Assembly (NCBI RefSeq): GCF_019654975.1
Contig: NZ_BPEW01000014.1
Coordinates: 1 to 64,000 of the forward strand
Origin: Shewanella sp. c952
Lineage (GTDB): Bacteria; Pseudomonadota; Gammaproteobacteria; Enterobacterales; Shewanellaceae
Direction: 5' to 3'
Length of the DNA: 64,000 nt
The notes under the pieces: model-generated
What the model saw: the letters and a program-made list of their open reading frames with translations, nothing else
What the model was told of the DNA's origin: nothing
Database searches by the model: none
Translations under genes and position numbers: made by a program
Shown here: in pieces, positions 44,452-54,331 of the stretch
Numbering within the stretch: the stretch's first letter is position 1
Layout: every line of letters starts with the position of its first letter

Positions 44452-45675
44452 TCAAATTGAGTAGAAATAGTAAATCTGTGATTTCATTCTAATTACGATG
44501 CCACGAATAATATCCAAAAAAGCTAAAAACTCTATGGGTTTGGTACCAGAGATCCAGGCGAGTCCAACCGAACCAACCGGAATATCATAACTATCAGCTT
44601 CTATCAGTTTAAGCCTGACAAAGTGATGCTTATTATTGAGGTTCTGGCCAGTCGTCTGCCTAACATTGTCATCCAGTGCTAACAAACGCCCCTGAGACTC
44701 TCCTGTTGCCTCAATAATCCCTTCAACTTCTGCGCTAAAAACTTTACCCGGATAAACTGCCGAGGCAAATTCAGCCATTTGGCCAACTTTTACATTACGA
44801 ATCGCTTGATGATTAACCCGCATCAATACGTATTTTTCTTGAGTGTACATCTGCATGCGAGGGGCAACTCCAACATACTGTCCTTCGCGCATAATGAAAT
44901 TTGTCACGTAACCATCTGTGGGAGCGAATATCTTAGTGTTATCAAGATTCCATTGAGCCTGTGCTACATTTTCGTGCTCGCTATTTAAATCCGATTGACG
45001 ACTTTTAACTGCAAGGCGCGACTTCTTGATATTGAGCAGTGCTGTGCTCTCTGCCATCTGTGCTTTTTCTATCTGTGTTGAATAGGTACTCACTTGTGCC
45101 TGAGCAAGATCGACCGCGGTTTGCTGTTCATCGAGTAAACTCTTGGTGATGGTGTCGGGAACAACACGATTTTGCTCTATATAACGGGCGAGTGTTTTCT
45201 GCTTCCAAGCGAGATCCTTACTGGCTGAGTTAAGTTGGTTTTTACTGATACTGACATCAGCAATTGAAACATCATGTTGCTTGAGTGCCAGTTTTACATC
45301 TTCATCAGCCAAAGACAGGCTAACGTTTGCGGCTTCTTTTGCGACCAGCGCTTTATTCAAAGCTATCTGGTAAGGCTCTGCATCTAAATCATAAATGAGC
45401 TGCCCTGCTTCTACCTGTTGATTTGGCTTGATATAAATATTTTCAACTTTGCCTCGTATCTGACTATTAGCTGGACGCAGTTGAATATGAGGTGATTGCA
45501 CCAGTGAACCACCAGAGAGATCCATCGGCGTGTAGTTTAGGAGCCCGACCCAAACAAACATCAGCCAACCCGTGCCACCTAAATAAGCAAAACTCTTACT
45601 GTAAATATTCCAAGGCATACCGACTAAACGAAGTAGGTAAATAAACAATGCCCATACCGCTAATCCTTCCAGCAT
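44452..45675 (-). CDS. HlyD-family membrane fusion protein (YiaV-like)
   Basis: A 407-residue protein with two N-terminal membrane segments (about 2-22 and 28-48), then a biotinyl-lipoyl half (NSQIRGKVENIYIKPNQQVEAGQLIYDLD), a long helical hairpin (about 115-235), the second lipoyl half (IFAPTDGYVTNFIMREGQYV) and a beta domain. Its layout and its partner gene match E. coli yiaV, which forms a pair with yiaW. It likely serves efflux of an unidentified compound. The start ATG follows the stop of the DUF3302 gene directly. Confidence 0.82.
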   Translation of the reverse strand: MLEGLAVWALFIYLLRLVGMPWNIYSKSFAYLGGTGWLMFVWVGLLNYTPMDLSGGSLVQSPHIQLRPANSQIRGKVENIYIKPNQQVEAGQLIYDLDAEPYQIALNKALVAKEAANVSLSLADEDVKLALKQHDVSIADVSISKNQLNSASKDLAWKQKTLARYIEQNRVVPDTITKSLLDEQQTAVDLAQAQVSTYSTQIEKAQMAESTALLNIKKSRLAVKSRQSDLNSEHENVAQAQWNLDNTKIFAPTDGYVTNFIMREGQYVGVAPRMQMYTQEKYVLMRVNHQAIRNVKVGQMAEFASAVYPGKVFSAEVEGIIEATGESQGRLLALDDNVRQTTGQNLNNKHHFVRLKLIEADSYDIPVGSVGLAWISGTKPIEFLAFLDIIRGIVIRMKSQIYYFYSI

Positions 45676-46008
45676 TTATAGATCCTCTTTCATCGCGTTT
45701 TGCTCGGTTACTGTTTCTTTCTCGCGCCAGATATCTCTGACTCGGCGCAGAGCTTTTTCGCTATCGACAAAAGCGACAATGACCGCTAACACCCATACCC
45801 AGTGCCAAACAAAGCCTATCCAGGTAAGCGCGGTGATAAGTCCTATCTGTTGGTGTTGTTTCTTATGAGCCTGATTGATAGGTAACTCATGGATTTTCCA
45901 AAAACCAAAAGCAGCCGCAGCAACAGTCATTACCATCACAACAGCAGCAACGCCATGCAGGGCGCTATCAACACTAGTATCGACAAATGGCATACTGAAC
46001 AAACTCAT
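45676..46008 (-). CDS. DUF3302 inner membrane protein (YiaW-like)
   Basis: I place the start at 46008 (MSLFSMPFVD), giving 110 residues, close to the 107 of E. coli YiaW. The frame stays open to 46155, but that extension would overlap the divergent AraC gene and lacks membrane character. Two membrane segments (about 17-38 and 58-84) flank the KIHELPINQAHKKQHQQ loop, and a charged helix follows (SEKALRRVRDIWRE). It is cotranscribed with the HlyD-family gene, which begins one base after its stop. Confidence 0.75.
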   Translation of the reverse strand: MSLFSMPFVDTSVDSALHGVAAVVMVMTVAAAAFGFWKIHELPINQAHKKQHQQIGLITALTWIGFVWHWVWVLAVIVAFVDSEKALRRVRDIWREKETVTEQNAMKEDL

Positions 46009-46144
46009 AAGGAGATCTCGAAATAATATATCGGCTGAGTAGTTTGCCGTTTCTGTATTAGAGAGCAACACTAATGACGTATAGATATCATTTATCCACC
46101 ATTTATGATTCAATCGGCACAAATAGTTCTTTAGATACCTCACA

Positions 46145-47167
46145 ATGCTACTCAATACGGCCTTTATTCGTTTCTGCTATCTTTTACCTGTGCTTAAAGG
46201 CGTTGAGGCGCACTATGGCATAACTCCTGCGATGCTAAAGCTACCGCAACTTCTGCAACAAGATGCCATGATGTTAGTGCCATTTACCGAGGTGGCAAAG
46301 TGGTTAGAGCAGATTGAACAACTGACTGGCGATGCTGGTTTTATGTTGAAAATCCAGCAATATCTGACATTATCCAGCCTTGAAGTTCCGGGGAATTGGT
46401 TCTTGAGCGCACCCGATTTAGCCATAACATTTAGGCGCATTAACCATGGGATCACAAGCTTTCAATCTGGTGCCAGTTATTACGCTCAGCAATCGGGGAA
46501 AATATTGAAGTGGTGTTACAGCAATGCTTTTGTCAAAGATAGAGCTAAATCTCATGATTCATTGCGGGTGGCTATTACCCTGCTCAACGCTATCAAGCAC
46601 TACACAGGAAACAATCACAGCCTTTTGAAAGTTCGATTAAGTGGCTCTCCAAGCAAGCAATTGGAGACCGAAGCATTATTTGGTTGCCCGGTTTCTTGGA
46701 ATGCGCCACAAACAGAACTGTGGTTGAATATCGATGATCTTCTAGCATCGAATAGCGATTTTACTTATGTGCCTGAACCAATAAAAACCGCTATTCCTAT
46801 GTCACAGCTTGAAAACTATCTCAATATGCCTCAACCGACTGACACGCCGAAAGTGCTTTACGAGATGGTCAACTACTCTCGCTGTTACGGCTTTCCTAAT
46901 GTCGATACGGTAGCGGATCTGTTTGATATTTCGCGCCAGCAGTTGCAAAGACGTTTGCAAAAACTGGGTTTTAGCTTCACCTATTTATCGGGTTATATCC
47001 TGTGTAATCAAGCGATCAAATATATGCTTGAAGGGAAAGATCCTGCAGAAATTGCATCATTACTGGGCTACGCAAATGCCCACAGTTTTAGCCGCTCTTT
47101 TGCTCGCTTTCGCCAGCAAACACCAACACAGTATTTAAAAAACCTAAAAAACAAAAAGCCTCTTTAA
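46145..47167 (+). CDS. AraC family transcriptional regulator
   Basis: A 340-residue regulator. An arabinose-binding-like N-terminal domain of the OruR/PF12625 type covers about 15-195. The C-terminal AraC DNA-binding domain (about 235-335) has VADLFDISRQQLQRRLQKLGFSF and PAEIASLLGYANAHSFSRSFARFRQQTPTQY. It is divergent from the yiaW/yiaV-like pair and probably controls it. Its stop codon lies inside the loop of the terminator hairpin. Confidence 0.87.
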   Translation: MLLNTAFIRFCYLLPVLKGVEAHYGITPAMLKLPQLLQQDAMMLVPFTEVAKWLEQIEQLTGDAGFMLKIQQYLTLSSLEVPGNWFLSAPDLAITFRRINHGITSFQSGASYYAQQSGKILKWCYSNAFVKDRAKSHDSLRVAITLLNAIKHYTGNNHSLLKVRLSGSPSKQLETEALFGCPVSWNAPQTELWLNIDDLLASNSDFTYVPEPIKTAIPMSQLENYLNMPQPTDTPKVLYEMVNYSRCYGFPNVDTVADLFDISRQQLQRRLQKLGFSFTYLSGYILCNQAIKYMLEGKDPAEIASLLGYANAHSFSRSFARFRQQTPTQYLKNLKNKKPL

Positions 47168-47176
47168 GAGGCTTTT
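47154..47176. terminator. Bidirectional terminator overlapping the araC-type stop codon
   Basis: AAAAGCCTC (47154-47162) pairs with GAGGCTTTT (47168-47176) around TTTAA, whose TAA is the stop codon of the AraC gene. Reading leftward the 5' A run supplies the T tail for the permease gene that ends at 47203. It serves both converging genes. Confidence 0.8.
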
Positions 47177-47202
47177 GATTTCAATCGGGGTTAAATACAT
47201 AT

Positions 47203-48459
47203 TTAACCGTAGACGGGTAAGATCCCTGCCATTGCGAGCAAATGACAAGCTCCGGTAACAATACCAAACACAATAACCACCGCAATCAATGGCGTGCCAC
47301 CTGGTACCCTAAAACCTTCGCTATCAGCAAAGATTTTACGCGATTTATAAGCCATCATAGCAGGTACGATAGCCGCCCAAATGGTAGCCGCTAATGCAGC
47401 AAAACCGATCGCGATGAGGAAGCCATTAGGGAATAAAATACCTAAAATAGTCGGTGGAATAAATGTCACCGCCGCCGTTTTTAAGCGACCTTGACGAGAT
47501 TCATCAAAACCAAACAGATCTGCAAGGTAATCAAATAAACCTAAGGTCACTCCTAAGAAAGATGAAGCCACAGCCAAGTTAGCGAATAGGGTTAACATGG
47601 TGTTTAACCAGCTATTCGCTATAACCTCAGACAATGCTCCTACCAATACGCCCATATTACCGCCTTGAGCAATGATATCGACAAATTGGCTACGAGGAAT
47701 ATTGCCCATGGTAGCAACTAACCAGCAGCTATAAATAACTAAGGCAATAAAGGTACCGATGAACAAGGCCTTGATAATGGTCTTTGGCTGGTTACCGTAA
47801 TACTTCACCAAGCTAGGTACATTACCGTGGTAGCCAAAACTGGCTAAACCAAATGGCAGTGCCGCCAATAGGTATGGCGCATAACTGGTATCACCGTCAG
47901 GCACAAACAGCTTAGTGGTATCAACATCTATCAATAGATTACCGACAGCCAAGAAGAAGGTAATGATCATACCACCAAGCATAATGGTGGTGATTCTATC
48001 TACGGCTTTGGTGCTGATGATAACGATGGTAGCCAATACCGCAGCAAACACTAGCCCAGCAACACTTTGCGGTAAGCTAATACCGATACCTTCTAGGCTA
48101 TGATTGACTATCGAGCTGCCGCCACTTATGTAGGCGTAGGTCAATATATACAATACGAAGGCAATCGATAATCCATTGACGATGCGCCAAAATTGGCCAA
48201 GCGTGGTTTTAGTGAGGGTGTCAAAACTAGAGCCTGGTTCAAAATGAAGATTAGTCTCTAACAACATCAAGCCAGACACCAACATACAAAACCATATGCC
48301 TACCAACATTAACATTGAGTAGCCAAACCACATGCCTGCGCCCACAACTGGTAAGGAGAACATTCCCGCGCCAACGGTCGTGCCCGCAATAATCATTGCG
48401 CCGCCTAATAGTGATTTTCCTTCAGCCTTGTTTTTGGCCGCATTCATATGATTTGCCAT
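47203..48459 (-). CDS. Aromatic amino acid permease (HAAAP family, Mtr/TyrP-like)
   Basis: A 418-residue, 11-segment transporter. The N-terminal [26 protein letters not shown] is the hallmark of the hydroxy/aromatic amino acid permease family, with [12 protein letters not shown] after TM2 and [21 protein letters not shown] in the middle. It imports tyrosine or tryptophan with protons; which one cannot be told. The ATG follows the plsB stop codon directly (TAAATG), so it is probably translated from the same mRNA, an unusual pairing. Confidence 0.86.
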   Translation of the reverse strand: MANHMNAAKNKAEGKSLLGGAMIIAGTTVGAGMFSLPVVGAGMWFGYSMLMLVGIWFCMLVSGLMLLETNLHFEPGSSFDTLTKTTLGQFWRIVNGLSIAFVLYILTYAYISGGSSIVNHSLEGIGISLPQSVAGLVFAAVLATIVIISTKAVDRITTIMLGGMIITFFLAVGNLLIDVDTTKLFVPDGDTSYAPYLLAALPFGLASFGYHGNVPSLVKYYGNQPKTIIKALFIGTFIALVIYSCWLVATMGNIPRSQFVDIIAQGGNMGVLVGALSEVIANSWLNTMLTLFANLAVASSFLGVTLGLFDYLADLFGFDESRQGRLKTAAVTFIPPTILGILFPNGFLIAIGFAALAATIWAAIVPAMMAYKSRKIFADSEGFRVPGGTPLIAVVIVFGIVTGACHLLAMAGILPVYG

Positions 48460-50883
48460 TTAATCTTTTTGCTCCGCATTGACGCTATCAACAATCGTCT
48501 GCCTAACTGATGAACGCAGTAGCAAGTTAGCTCTATCTTTTATTCGCTTAATATCGCTACAGCCTTCGCTATCCGTTAGATGACCTAACTCTTTTAATTT
48601 AACGCTTAGCGTAGCGTATAGCTTCTTGTCGTAGAACTCTGGCGCAGTAATACCGTGAAGTGCTCCCAACCTTTGTGCAAGGCGATGGCTATCACGCTCT
48701 AACTCTGAGCGTTCCATGTTAGGTTTCACTGCTAACAAGTTAAATAAGATAGCGTAGCGTTGCATCGTTTCGTCGATAGTGCCTGACAACAATAACAGCT
48801 GATTGATTTTGTCATCGGCAACTTCAAAATGACCATTTTCAACCACGAGTCCTTGCGCAACAAAGATATCTAAGATGCTATTCGCGTAGATCTTAGGGTC
48901 TTCAATACCCATAAATAACTCAGCTTGAAGCAGCGGATAAAAGTCATTAATCACACAAACAACATCATCACGGGTGCAACGTTCTTTACGCAATAAACAA
49001 GCAGCGATCAGTGAAGGAACCACCAACAGATGAATGATGTTATTACGATAATAAGTCATAGTGATCGCAATGCTGTCATCAATGGAGATAATGTCGCCAA
49101 GCGCATCACTTTCAATCTGAATCTTCTTCAGTTCGAGACCTTGCGAAACCAAATCTTTACCACTGCCATCAGGGACTGAGGTGTATTCGGTATAAGGCAA
49201 CTCTTTTAACAATGTAAGATAAAGATCTAACTGCTTTTCAAGCTGACTACGCTCAAGCGCATTTTGCTCTGACGCTAACAACACTAAGCTGGTTAACGTT
49301 ACCGAACTTACCGCTGCGGCATCGTTAATATTAGTCATTACTTGGCTGGCTAACGTATTCACCGCTGGCGTTAACCAAGTTGGCTTTTGCTCAGGATCTT
49401 GCGCAATATCTTCGCGCCAATTAGGCACTTCATCATTTAAGAAGTTATGCAGTGTTATAGGCTTACCAAAGTTCACATAGCCTTGTCCAAAGTTACCTAA
49501 CTTACGGATGGCGCCAAATACCTGCCAGACAGATTCTTTCTTTTTCTTTTTACCGCTTAGCTCTTTATGATAAGTCGCTACTTCCATCACATGATCGTAA
49601 CCCAAGTAAACAGGGACCAAGGTTACAGGTCGTTCGACACCGCGGAGAACACTATTAAGCGTCATCGCAATCATGCCTGTTTTTGGCGCCAATAAACGAC
49701 CTGTACGTGAGCGTCCACCTTCAGTGAAGTACTCAACCGAGTAACCTTTAGTGAAGAGCTGATCTAAATATTCACGGAATACTGCAGTGTAAAGTTTATT
49801 ACCACGGAAACTACGACGAATAAAGAATGCGCCGCCACGACGGAACATCGGCCCTGCAGGCCAGAAGTTAAGATTAATACCTGCAGCAATATGCGGCGGC
49901 ACCATACCTTGGTAATAAAGAATGTAAGACAGCAACAAGTAGTCCATATGGCTACGATGACACGGTACATAAACTATTTCGTGACCATCATGGTGTAGCT
50001 GACGGATCTGCTCCGCACCTTTGATGTTTATGCCTTTATAAAGCTTATTCCACAGCCAAGTTAGAAAACGCTCTGCTATACGTACCAAACTGTCTGAGTA
50101 ATCGGCAGCAACTTCATCAAGATATTCCATTGCTTTGGCACGAGCTTCAGCTTCTGAAATTTTCTTGCTAGCAGCTTCCTCTTTAATTGCTTTAGTTATC
50201 GAATCAGATTTAAGTAAAGCGTGGAAAAGTGCTTGTCGCTTAGGCAGTTGAGGACCAGTCATCACTTTACGCTGACGCTGAAAGTGCACACGAGCAACAC
50301 GCGCTAATTTTTGAGCAATACGCTTATCGGTTCCGTGTTCATCCGCCATGTAGCGCAATGAAACCGCGTTAGAAAACTGGACGAAGTTATGACGACCAAG
50401 AAATAAGATCATCAAACATTTACGTAGCCATGTTGGATTCTGACGTTCCAAAACAGCTGCGCGCATGGTGTCATCTTCTTTACCTGGGGTGCGTCCCCAG
50501 TAGAGACTTACAGGCACCAGCTGAATATCGAGCTCAGCATTTTGCTTATGCACACTCAGCAAACGCTTAAAGCAGTGTAGATACTGCTCTGCACTTTCTC
50601 GTTCACCGAATAACGGTTTGCTGCCTTCAAGACAGACAACCCGAGGCGCACTCACGCCATTAACCTCTAGGTCATCATAAGGACTAGGCAGACCTAGCGT
50701 ACCGGTCATTTCACTTAAAGCAGCAATATCACTCACTGATTCTGTTTTCATGACATAAACGAGCGGTTTGCTTGGATCGAGATTGAGATCATCAAAAGGA
50801 TCGTGAGGTACCACAATAGTGTGTACCAACTTTTTCTGGATCCAGCGTAAAGATTTAAACCAAAGAGAGTCTTTTTTCGACAT
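48460..50883 (-). CDS. plsB: PlsB, glycerol-3-phosphate 1-O-acyltransferase
   Basis: An 807-residue protein, the same length as E. coli PlsB. It adds the first acyl chain of phospholipids at the inner membrane. Block I is [14 protein letters not shown] with the catalytic HX4D, block II is [16 protein letters not shown], block III is [20 protein letters not shown] and block IV is [13 protein letters not shown]. The C-terminal regulatory part is intact. It is divergent from lexA across 312 bp. Confidence 0.95.
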   Translation of the reverse strand: MSKKDSLWFKSLRWIQKKLVHTIVVPHDPFDDLNLDPSKPLVYVMKTESVSDIAALSEMTGTLGLPSPYDDLEVNGVSAPRVVCLEGSKPLFGERESAEQYLHCFKRLLSVHKQNAELDIQLVPVSLYWGRTPGKEDDTMRAAVLERQNPTWLRKCLMILFLGRHNFVQFSNAVSLRYMADEHGTDKRIAQKLARVARVHFQRQRKVMTGPQLPKRQALFHALLKSDSITKAIKEEAASKKISEAEARAKAMEYLDEVAADYSDSLVRIAERFLTWLWNKLYKGINIKGAEQIRQLHHDGHEIVYVPCHRSHMDYLLLSYILYYQGMVPPHIAAGINLNFWPAGPMFRRGGAFFIRRSFRGNKLYTAVFREYLDQLFTKGYSVEYFTEGGRSRTGRLLAPKTGMIAMTLNSVLRGVERPVTLVPVYLGYDHVMEVATYHKELSGKKKKKESVWQVFGAIRKLGNFGQGYVNFGKPITLHNFLNDEVPNWREDIAQDPEQKPTWLTPAVNTLASQVMTNINDAAAVSSVTLTSLVLLASEQNALERSQLEKQLDLYLTLLKELPYTEYTSVPDGSGKDLVSQGLELKKIQIESDALGDIISIDDSIAITMTYYRNNIIHLLVVPSLIAACLLRKERCTRDDVVCVINDFYPLLQAELFMGIEDPKIYANSILDIFVAQGLVVENGHFEVADDKINQLLLLSGTIDETMQRYAILFNLLAVKPNMERSELERDSHRLAQRLGALHGITAPEFYDKKLYATLSVKLKELGHLTDSEGCSDIKRIKDRANLLLRSSVRQTIVDSVNAEQKD

Positions 50884-51195
50884 GATTCGCTTGCAGTGTT
50901 AGTCGCTTCTAATAACCTCGTAGAATACCAGAATTTCCAACGGTTTGCGCAATTGCTTTACAATCCGCAGTGGAAGCTACTGTGTATTTATAGAACAATG
51001 ACTTAGTCACAATTTAGTGCATTAGCTCTATATCTAGCTTTTCATCTAGCCAGTCTGCCGTTGCACAGCCCCACATTTAAAGTGACACCATATAAATGTA
51101 AATTTAACTTATGCTTACATTAATTTGGTTAATACTTGCACTGAATCAATTACTGTATATACTGACAGTTACTGTATAGAAAAACAGGTTCAAGT
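50884..51195. other. plsB-lexA divergent control region
   Basis: A 312-bp region. The right end holds the lexA promoter and two SOS boxes (separate entry). The left 200 bp should hold the plsB promoter, but no clear -10/-35 pair is evident on the minus strand. Confidence 0.5.
51136..51187 (+). promoter_or_regulatory. lexA promoter with two LexA (SOS) boxes
   Basis: Box 1 CTGTATATACTGACAG (51153-51168) and box 2 CTGTATAGAAAAACAG (51172-51187) both fit CTGT-N8-ACAG and start 19 bp apart, the same arrangement as in E. coli lexA. A -35 TTGCAC (51136-51141) and -10 TATACT (51158-51163), with a 16-bp spacer, overlap box 1, so LexA bound here would block RNA polymerase. Box 2 ends 8 bp before the lexA ATG. 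Confidence 0.92.
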
Positions 51196-51816
51196 ATGAG
51201 ACCACTTACACCGCGCCAAGCAGAAATTTTAGAGCTGATTAAACGAAACATTTCTGACACAGGTATGCCACCTACCCGTGCTGAAATAGCGAGACGTTTA
51301 GGCTTTAAGTCTGCCAATGCCGCTGAAGAGCATTTAAAAGCACTGGCTAAAAAGGGGTGTATTGAGATCATACCGGGAACCTCTAGAGGTATTCGACTCA
51401 CTCAAGAGGAGCCAGAAGAGGCCGAACTCGGTTTGCCTTTAATTGGTCAAGTTGCAGCAGGTGAGCCAATCCTTGCCCAGGAGCACGTTGAACAACACTA
51501 TAAAGTCGACCCAGCCATGTTCCGTCCCTCTGCTGATTTTCTGCTACGAGTCCGTGGTGACAGCATGAAGGATATTGGCATACTCGAGGGTGATCTATTA
51601 GCTGTGCATAAAAGCCAGCAAGCACGTAACGGCCAAGTAGTCGTTGCTCGAGTAGAAGATGACGTAACCGTTAAGCGCTTTGAAAAGAAAGGTAATAAGG
51701 TCTTTTTACATGCTGAAAATGAAGAATATTCACCAATAGAAGTAGATCTAGCGAACCAGAGCTTAAGTATTGAAGGGCTAGCAGTTGGCGTGATCCGCAA
51801 TGGAGATTGGCAATGA
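51196..51816 (+). CDS. lexA: LexA, SOS repressor
   Basis: A 206-residue repressor. The winged helix (about 1-70) has [18 protein letters not shown] and [24 protein letters not shown]. The self-cleavage site is A88-G89 in QVAAGEP, with catalytic S123 (RGDSMKD) and K160 (DVTVKRF). RecA-stimulated cleavage relieves repression. It is autoregulated through two boxes upstream, and sulA starts at its stop codon (ATGA). Confidence 0.97.
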   Translation: MRPLTPRQAEILELIKRNISDTGMPPTRAEIARRLGFKSANAAEEHLKALAKKGCIEIIPGTSRGIRLTQEEPEEAELGLPLIGQVAAGEPILAQEHVEQHYKVDPAMFRPSADFLLRVRGDSMKDIGILEGDLLAVHKSQQARNGQVVVARVEDDVTVKRFEKKGNKVFLHAENEEYSPIEVDLANQSLSIEGLAVGVIRNGDWQ

Positions 51817-52325
51817 ACAAATTATTAGGTGTTAGCCCTCGTCATCCCGGTCTTTGGCAAGATATTCCAGCCTCGACCATGACGAAAAAGACAGTTGTAG
51901 ATATAGAAACTATGGTATCTCACACTCAAGGGCGTAATGAGCTAACAAAGATTAGCGCTCAGTTGGCTCAATTGAGTCAACAGGGGCGCTGGATCGTATT
52001 GATTAGCCCACCTAATATTGGTTATAAACAAATGCTAGCCGCGGCTGGTGTGCGCATGGACAGAATTTTATTGGTGCATGCTAAAGATGAAGTCGAAACT
52101 CTTTGGGCAATGGAAAAAGCGCTAACAAGCGGCACATCGAGTGCAGTAATTACCTGGGCAAATAGCCTAGATGCACGTGATAATAGACGCTTACAGTTAG
52201 TCGCCAAAAGTGCACAAGCGTTAGGTATAGTGATTGAAAATGCGAATGCTCACTTACCTGATAGCGCAATAAATACACAGGATGACAAGTGTAATCAAGG
52301 CTCTTTATTTAGTTCAATGCATTAA
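51813..52325 (+). CDS. sulA: SulA, SOS-induced cell division inhibitor
   Basis: The start ATG at 51813 overlaps the lexA stop; a TTG six bases upstream is in frame but unnecessary. The 170-residue protein has the SulA core [23 protein letters not shown] and [30 protein letters not shown], related to RecA-like folds. SulA binds FtsZ and blocks division after DNA damage. Being second in the lexA operon, it shares LexA control rather than having its own promoter as in E. coli. A terminator follows. Confidence 0.9.
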   Translation: MNKLLGVSPRHPGLWQDIPASTMTKKTVVDIETMVSHTQGRNELTKISAQLAQLSQQGRWIVLISPPNIGYKQMLAAAGVRMDRILLVHAKDEVETLWAMEKALTSGTSSAVITWANSLDARDNRRLQLVAKSAQALGIVIENANAHLPDSAINTQDDKCNQGSLFSSMH

Positions 52326-52348
52326 GCAGTTCTTTCTATTACAGTTCT

Positions 52349-52375
52349 AAGCTCTCTCCATGAGAGCTTTTTTAT
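52349..52375 (+). terminator. Rho-independent terminator of lexA-sulA
   Basis: Stem AAGCTCTC (52349-52356) pairs with GAGAGCTT (52362-52369) around a 5-nt loop, followed by a T-rich tail. It lies 24 bp after the sulA stop codon. Confidence 0.88.
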
Positions 52376-52399
52376 TTCCCTAATGAGTGAAATTAGTCA

Positions 52400-52470
52400 A
52401 AAAGTGATCTTGATCAATATTTCAACACCAAGTAGTGTAGGAACTGATAACAACGATATTTTGTTATATC
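52400..52470 (+). promoter_or_regulatory. CRP-like site and inverted repeat upstream of the oxidase operon
   Basis: AAAGTGATCTTGATCAATA (from 52401) matches the symmetric CRP consensus at the core GTGATCT-nGATCA, with mismatches at the outer edges; the inner TTGATCAA would also suit an FNR-like dimer poorly. GATAACA and TGTTATATC (52446-52452, 52462-52470) form a second imperfect inverted repeat. They lie about 300-360 bp before the coxB GTG, so a long leader would separate any promoter here from the gene. Confidence 0.35.
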
Positions 52471-52762
52471 CGAGCGATTTAGTCGTCGGTCTTTATGTAT
52501 GGACTGTAGATCCTTTAAGAGTATATGAAGACTGAGATCGGCCTGATATATTTCAGCCGTAGGTGCCAAAGTGGTTACACTAACCAGTAAACAATACTGG
52601 AAATAAATAAAGTCTTATCGATAGTCGACACAAAACGACACGATAGACAAACCACTCGTGTACTTTGAAGTCATCGTTGCTTTTTTGGGAACTGAAGAGT
52701 TTACATAGAGCAGAGACTTACTGTGTGACTCTTCTTTGTCTTGTTGACAGAGGAGAAGTCTA
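52471..52762 (+). other. Leader region of the cytochrome oxidase operon
   Basis: There is no gene here. It holds small inverted repeats: CCAGTA / TACTGG at 52584-52600 and GAAGAGT / ACTCTTC at 52694-52734. The latter ends just before the GAGGAG ribosome binding site of coxB and could tune its translation. I recognise no known riboswitch. Confidence 0.4.
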
Positions 52763-54322
52763 GTGAAGCAATTGTTGTATTGTGTGTTGGCGCTAATATT
52801 TACGCCTGCACTTTTTGCATCAGAAATGCCACTTAATATGACAGAGGGCGTGACGGCGATCAGTGAACAGGTTTATAGCCTACACATGATCATCCTTTAC
52901 ATCTGTTGTGCTATTGGCTTGGTTGTTTTTGGCGTGATGATTTATGCCATGATCAACCACCGCAAATCAAAAGGCGCAGTCGCCGCCAACTTTCATGAAA
53001 GTACTAAAGTCGAAATATTGTGGACTGTAGTGCCTTTTATTATTCTTATCATCATGGCTATTCCTGCAACCAAAACATTGATTGCTATGGAAGATCCAAG
53101 TAATGCTGATTTAACCATTAAGATCACTGGTTCGCAATGGAAGTGGCATTACAGTTACTTTGACCAAGACGTTGAATTTTATAGTTTGATGTCCACACCT
53201 CGAGCACAAATAGAGGGCACCGAGACTAAAGGTGAACACTACCTTCTTGAGGTAGATAAACCCCTTGTACTCCCTATCAATCGCAAAGTACGCTTCTTAA
53301 TGACATCCGAAGACGTTATTCACTCATGGTGGGTACCTGCTTTTGCTGTTAAAAAAGATGCTAACCCCGGCTTCATCAATGAAGCTTGGACTCGAATCGA
53401 TAAACCCGGTGTATACCGTGGTCAATGTGCCGAGCTATGTGGTAAAGACCATGGCTTTATGCCGATTGTTGTGGAAGCTGTCTCTGAAGAGGATTTTGAC
53501 AAGTGGTTGATTGCGCAGCAACAGCAAGCGAGTAATGCTGCAGCCGAGGCAGAAGCGGCGCTGTCAAAAACCTTAGGAATGGACGAGCTGATGGCTCAAG
53601 GCGAGCAGATTTATCTGGCTCGATGTGCGGCTTGCCACCAACCCAATGGTGCTGGCCTACCCGGTGTCTTCCCATCCCTCATTGGCAGCCCGGTTATCAA
53701 AGGCGCGGTATCAGGTCATATCGATATCGTACTTCATGGTAAACCGGGTACTGCAATGCAAGCCTTTGCAAAACAACTTACCGCGACAGAGATTGCAGCA
53801 GTAGTCACCTATGAACGTAATGCTTGGGGCAATAATTCGGGCGATACAGTACAGGCCGCAGATGTCAGTTCGGCTAACTCAGTTCCAGCAGCCTCTGAAG
53901 ATACCCCCGCGGTTCCCGTTACGTTGCCAGCAACGCTTCCTGATACAGAGCTAGCGGCATCGACCGCAAATGAAACTGTTAAGGACGTCAAAGCGGCCGT
54001 GTTAGACGATTTGAGCATGGATGAACTCATGGCCATGGGCGAAAAAGTTTACATGATCAAGTGCGTAGCTTGTCATCAGGCAGCAGGCACAGGCTTACCC
54101 GGCGCATTCCCGTCTTTAATTGCTAGTCCAATCATTACCGGCCCTGTAACAGATCATCTTGATATTGTTATTAATGGAAAACCAGGTACGGCAATGCAGG
54201 CATTCAGTTCACAACTGACGCCACAGGAGCTTGCAGCTGTTGTGACCTATGAGCGTAATGCTTGGGGTAATAACTCGGGTGATGCTGTTCAAGCGTCTGA
54301 TGTTGATGGCCACGGAAAGTAA
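52763..54322 (+). CDS. coxB: Cytochrome c oxidase subunit II with two fused cytochrome c domains
   Basis: The start codon is GTG with a strong AGGAGA site. The 519-residue protein has a signal/TM start, two membrane segments (about 42-63 and 85-105), a CuA domain (about 115-245) with H187 and C222-A-E-L-C226...H230...M233, and then two class I cytochrome c domains in tandem. Hemes attach at C288-AACH292 and C434-VACH438, each followed by a GTAMQAF Met ligand. Single fusion (caa3 type) is common; a double fusion is less so. First gene of coxB-ctaD-ctaG-ctaE and assembly genes. Confidence 0.95.
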   Translation: MKQLLYCVLALIFTPALFASEMPLNMTEGVTAISEQVYSLHMIILYICCAIGLVVFGVMIYAMINHRKSKGAVAANFHESTKVEILWTVVPFIILIIMAIPATKTLIAMEDPSNADLTIKITGSQWKWHYSYFDQDVEFYSLMSTPRAQIEGTETKGEHYLLEVDKPLVLPINRKVRFLMTSEDVIHSWWVPAFAVKKDANPGFINEAWTRIDKPGVYRGQCAELCGKDHGFMPIVVEAVSEEDFDKWLIAQQQQASNAAAEAEAALSKTLGMDELMAQGEQIYLARCAACHQPNGAGLPGVFPSLIGSPVIKGAVSGHIDIVLHGKPGTAMQAFAKQLTATEIAAVVTYERNAWGNNSGDTVQAADVSSANSVPAASEDTPAVPVTLPATLPDTELAASTANETVKDVKAAVLDDLSMDELMAMGEKVYMIKCVACHQAAGTGLPGAFPSLIASPIITGPVTDHLDIVINGKPGTAMQAFSSQLTPQELAAVVTYERNAWGNNSGDAVQASDVDGHGK

Positions 54323-54331
54323 GGGATTAAA

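Noticed and set aside
46009-46155. N-terminal extension of the DUF3302 protein
   Set aside because: It would overlap the divergent AraC gene and remove any room for promoters. The family length is matched from 46008.
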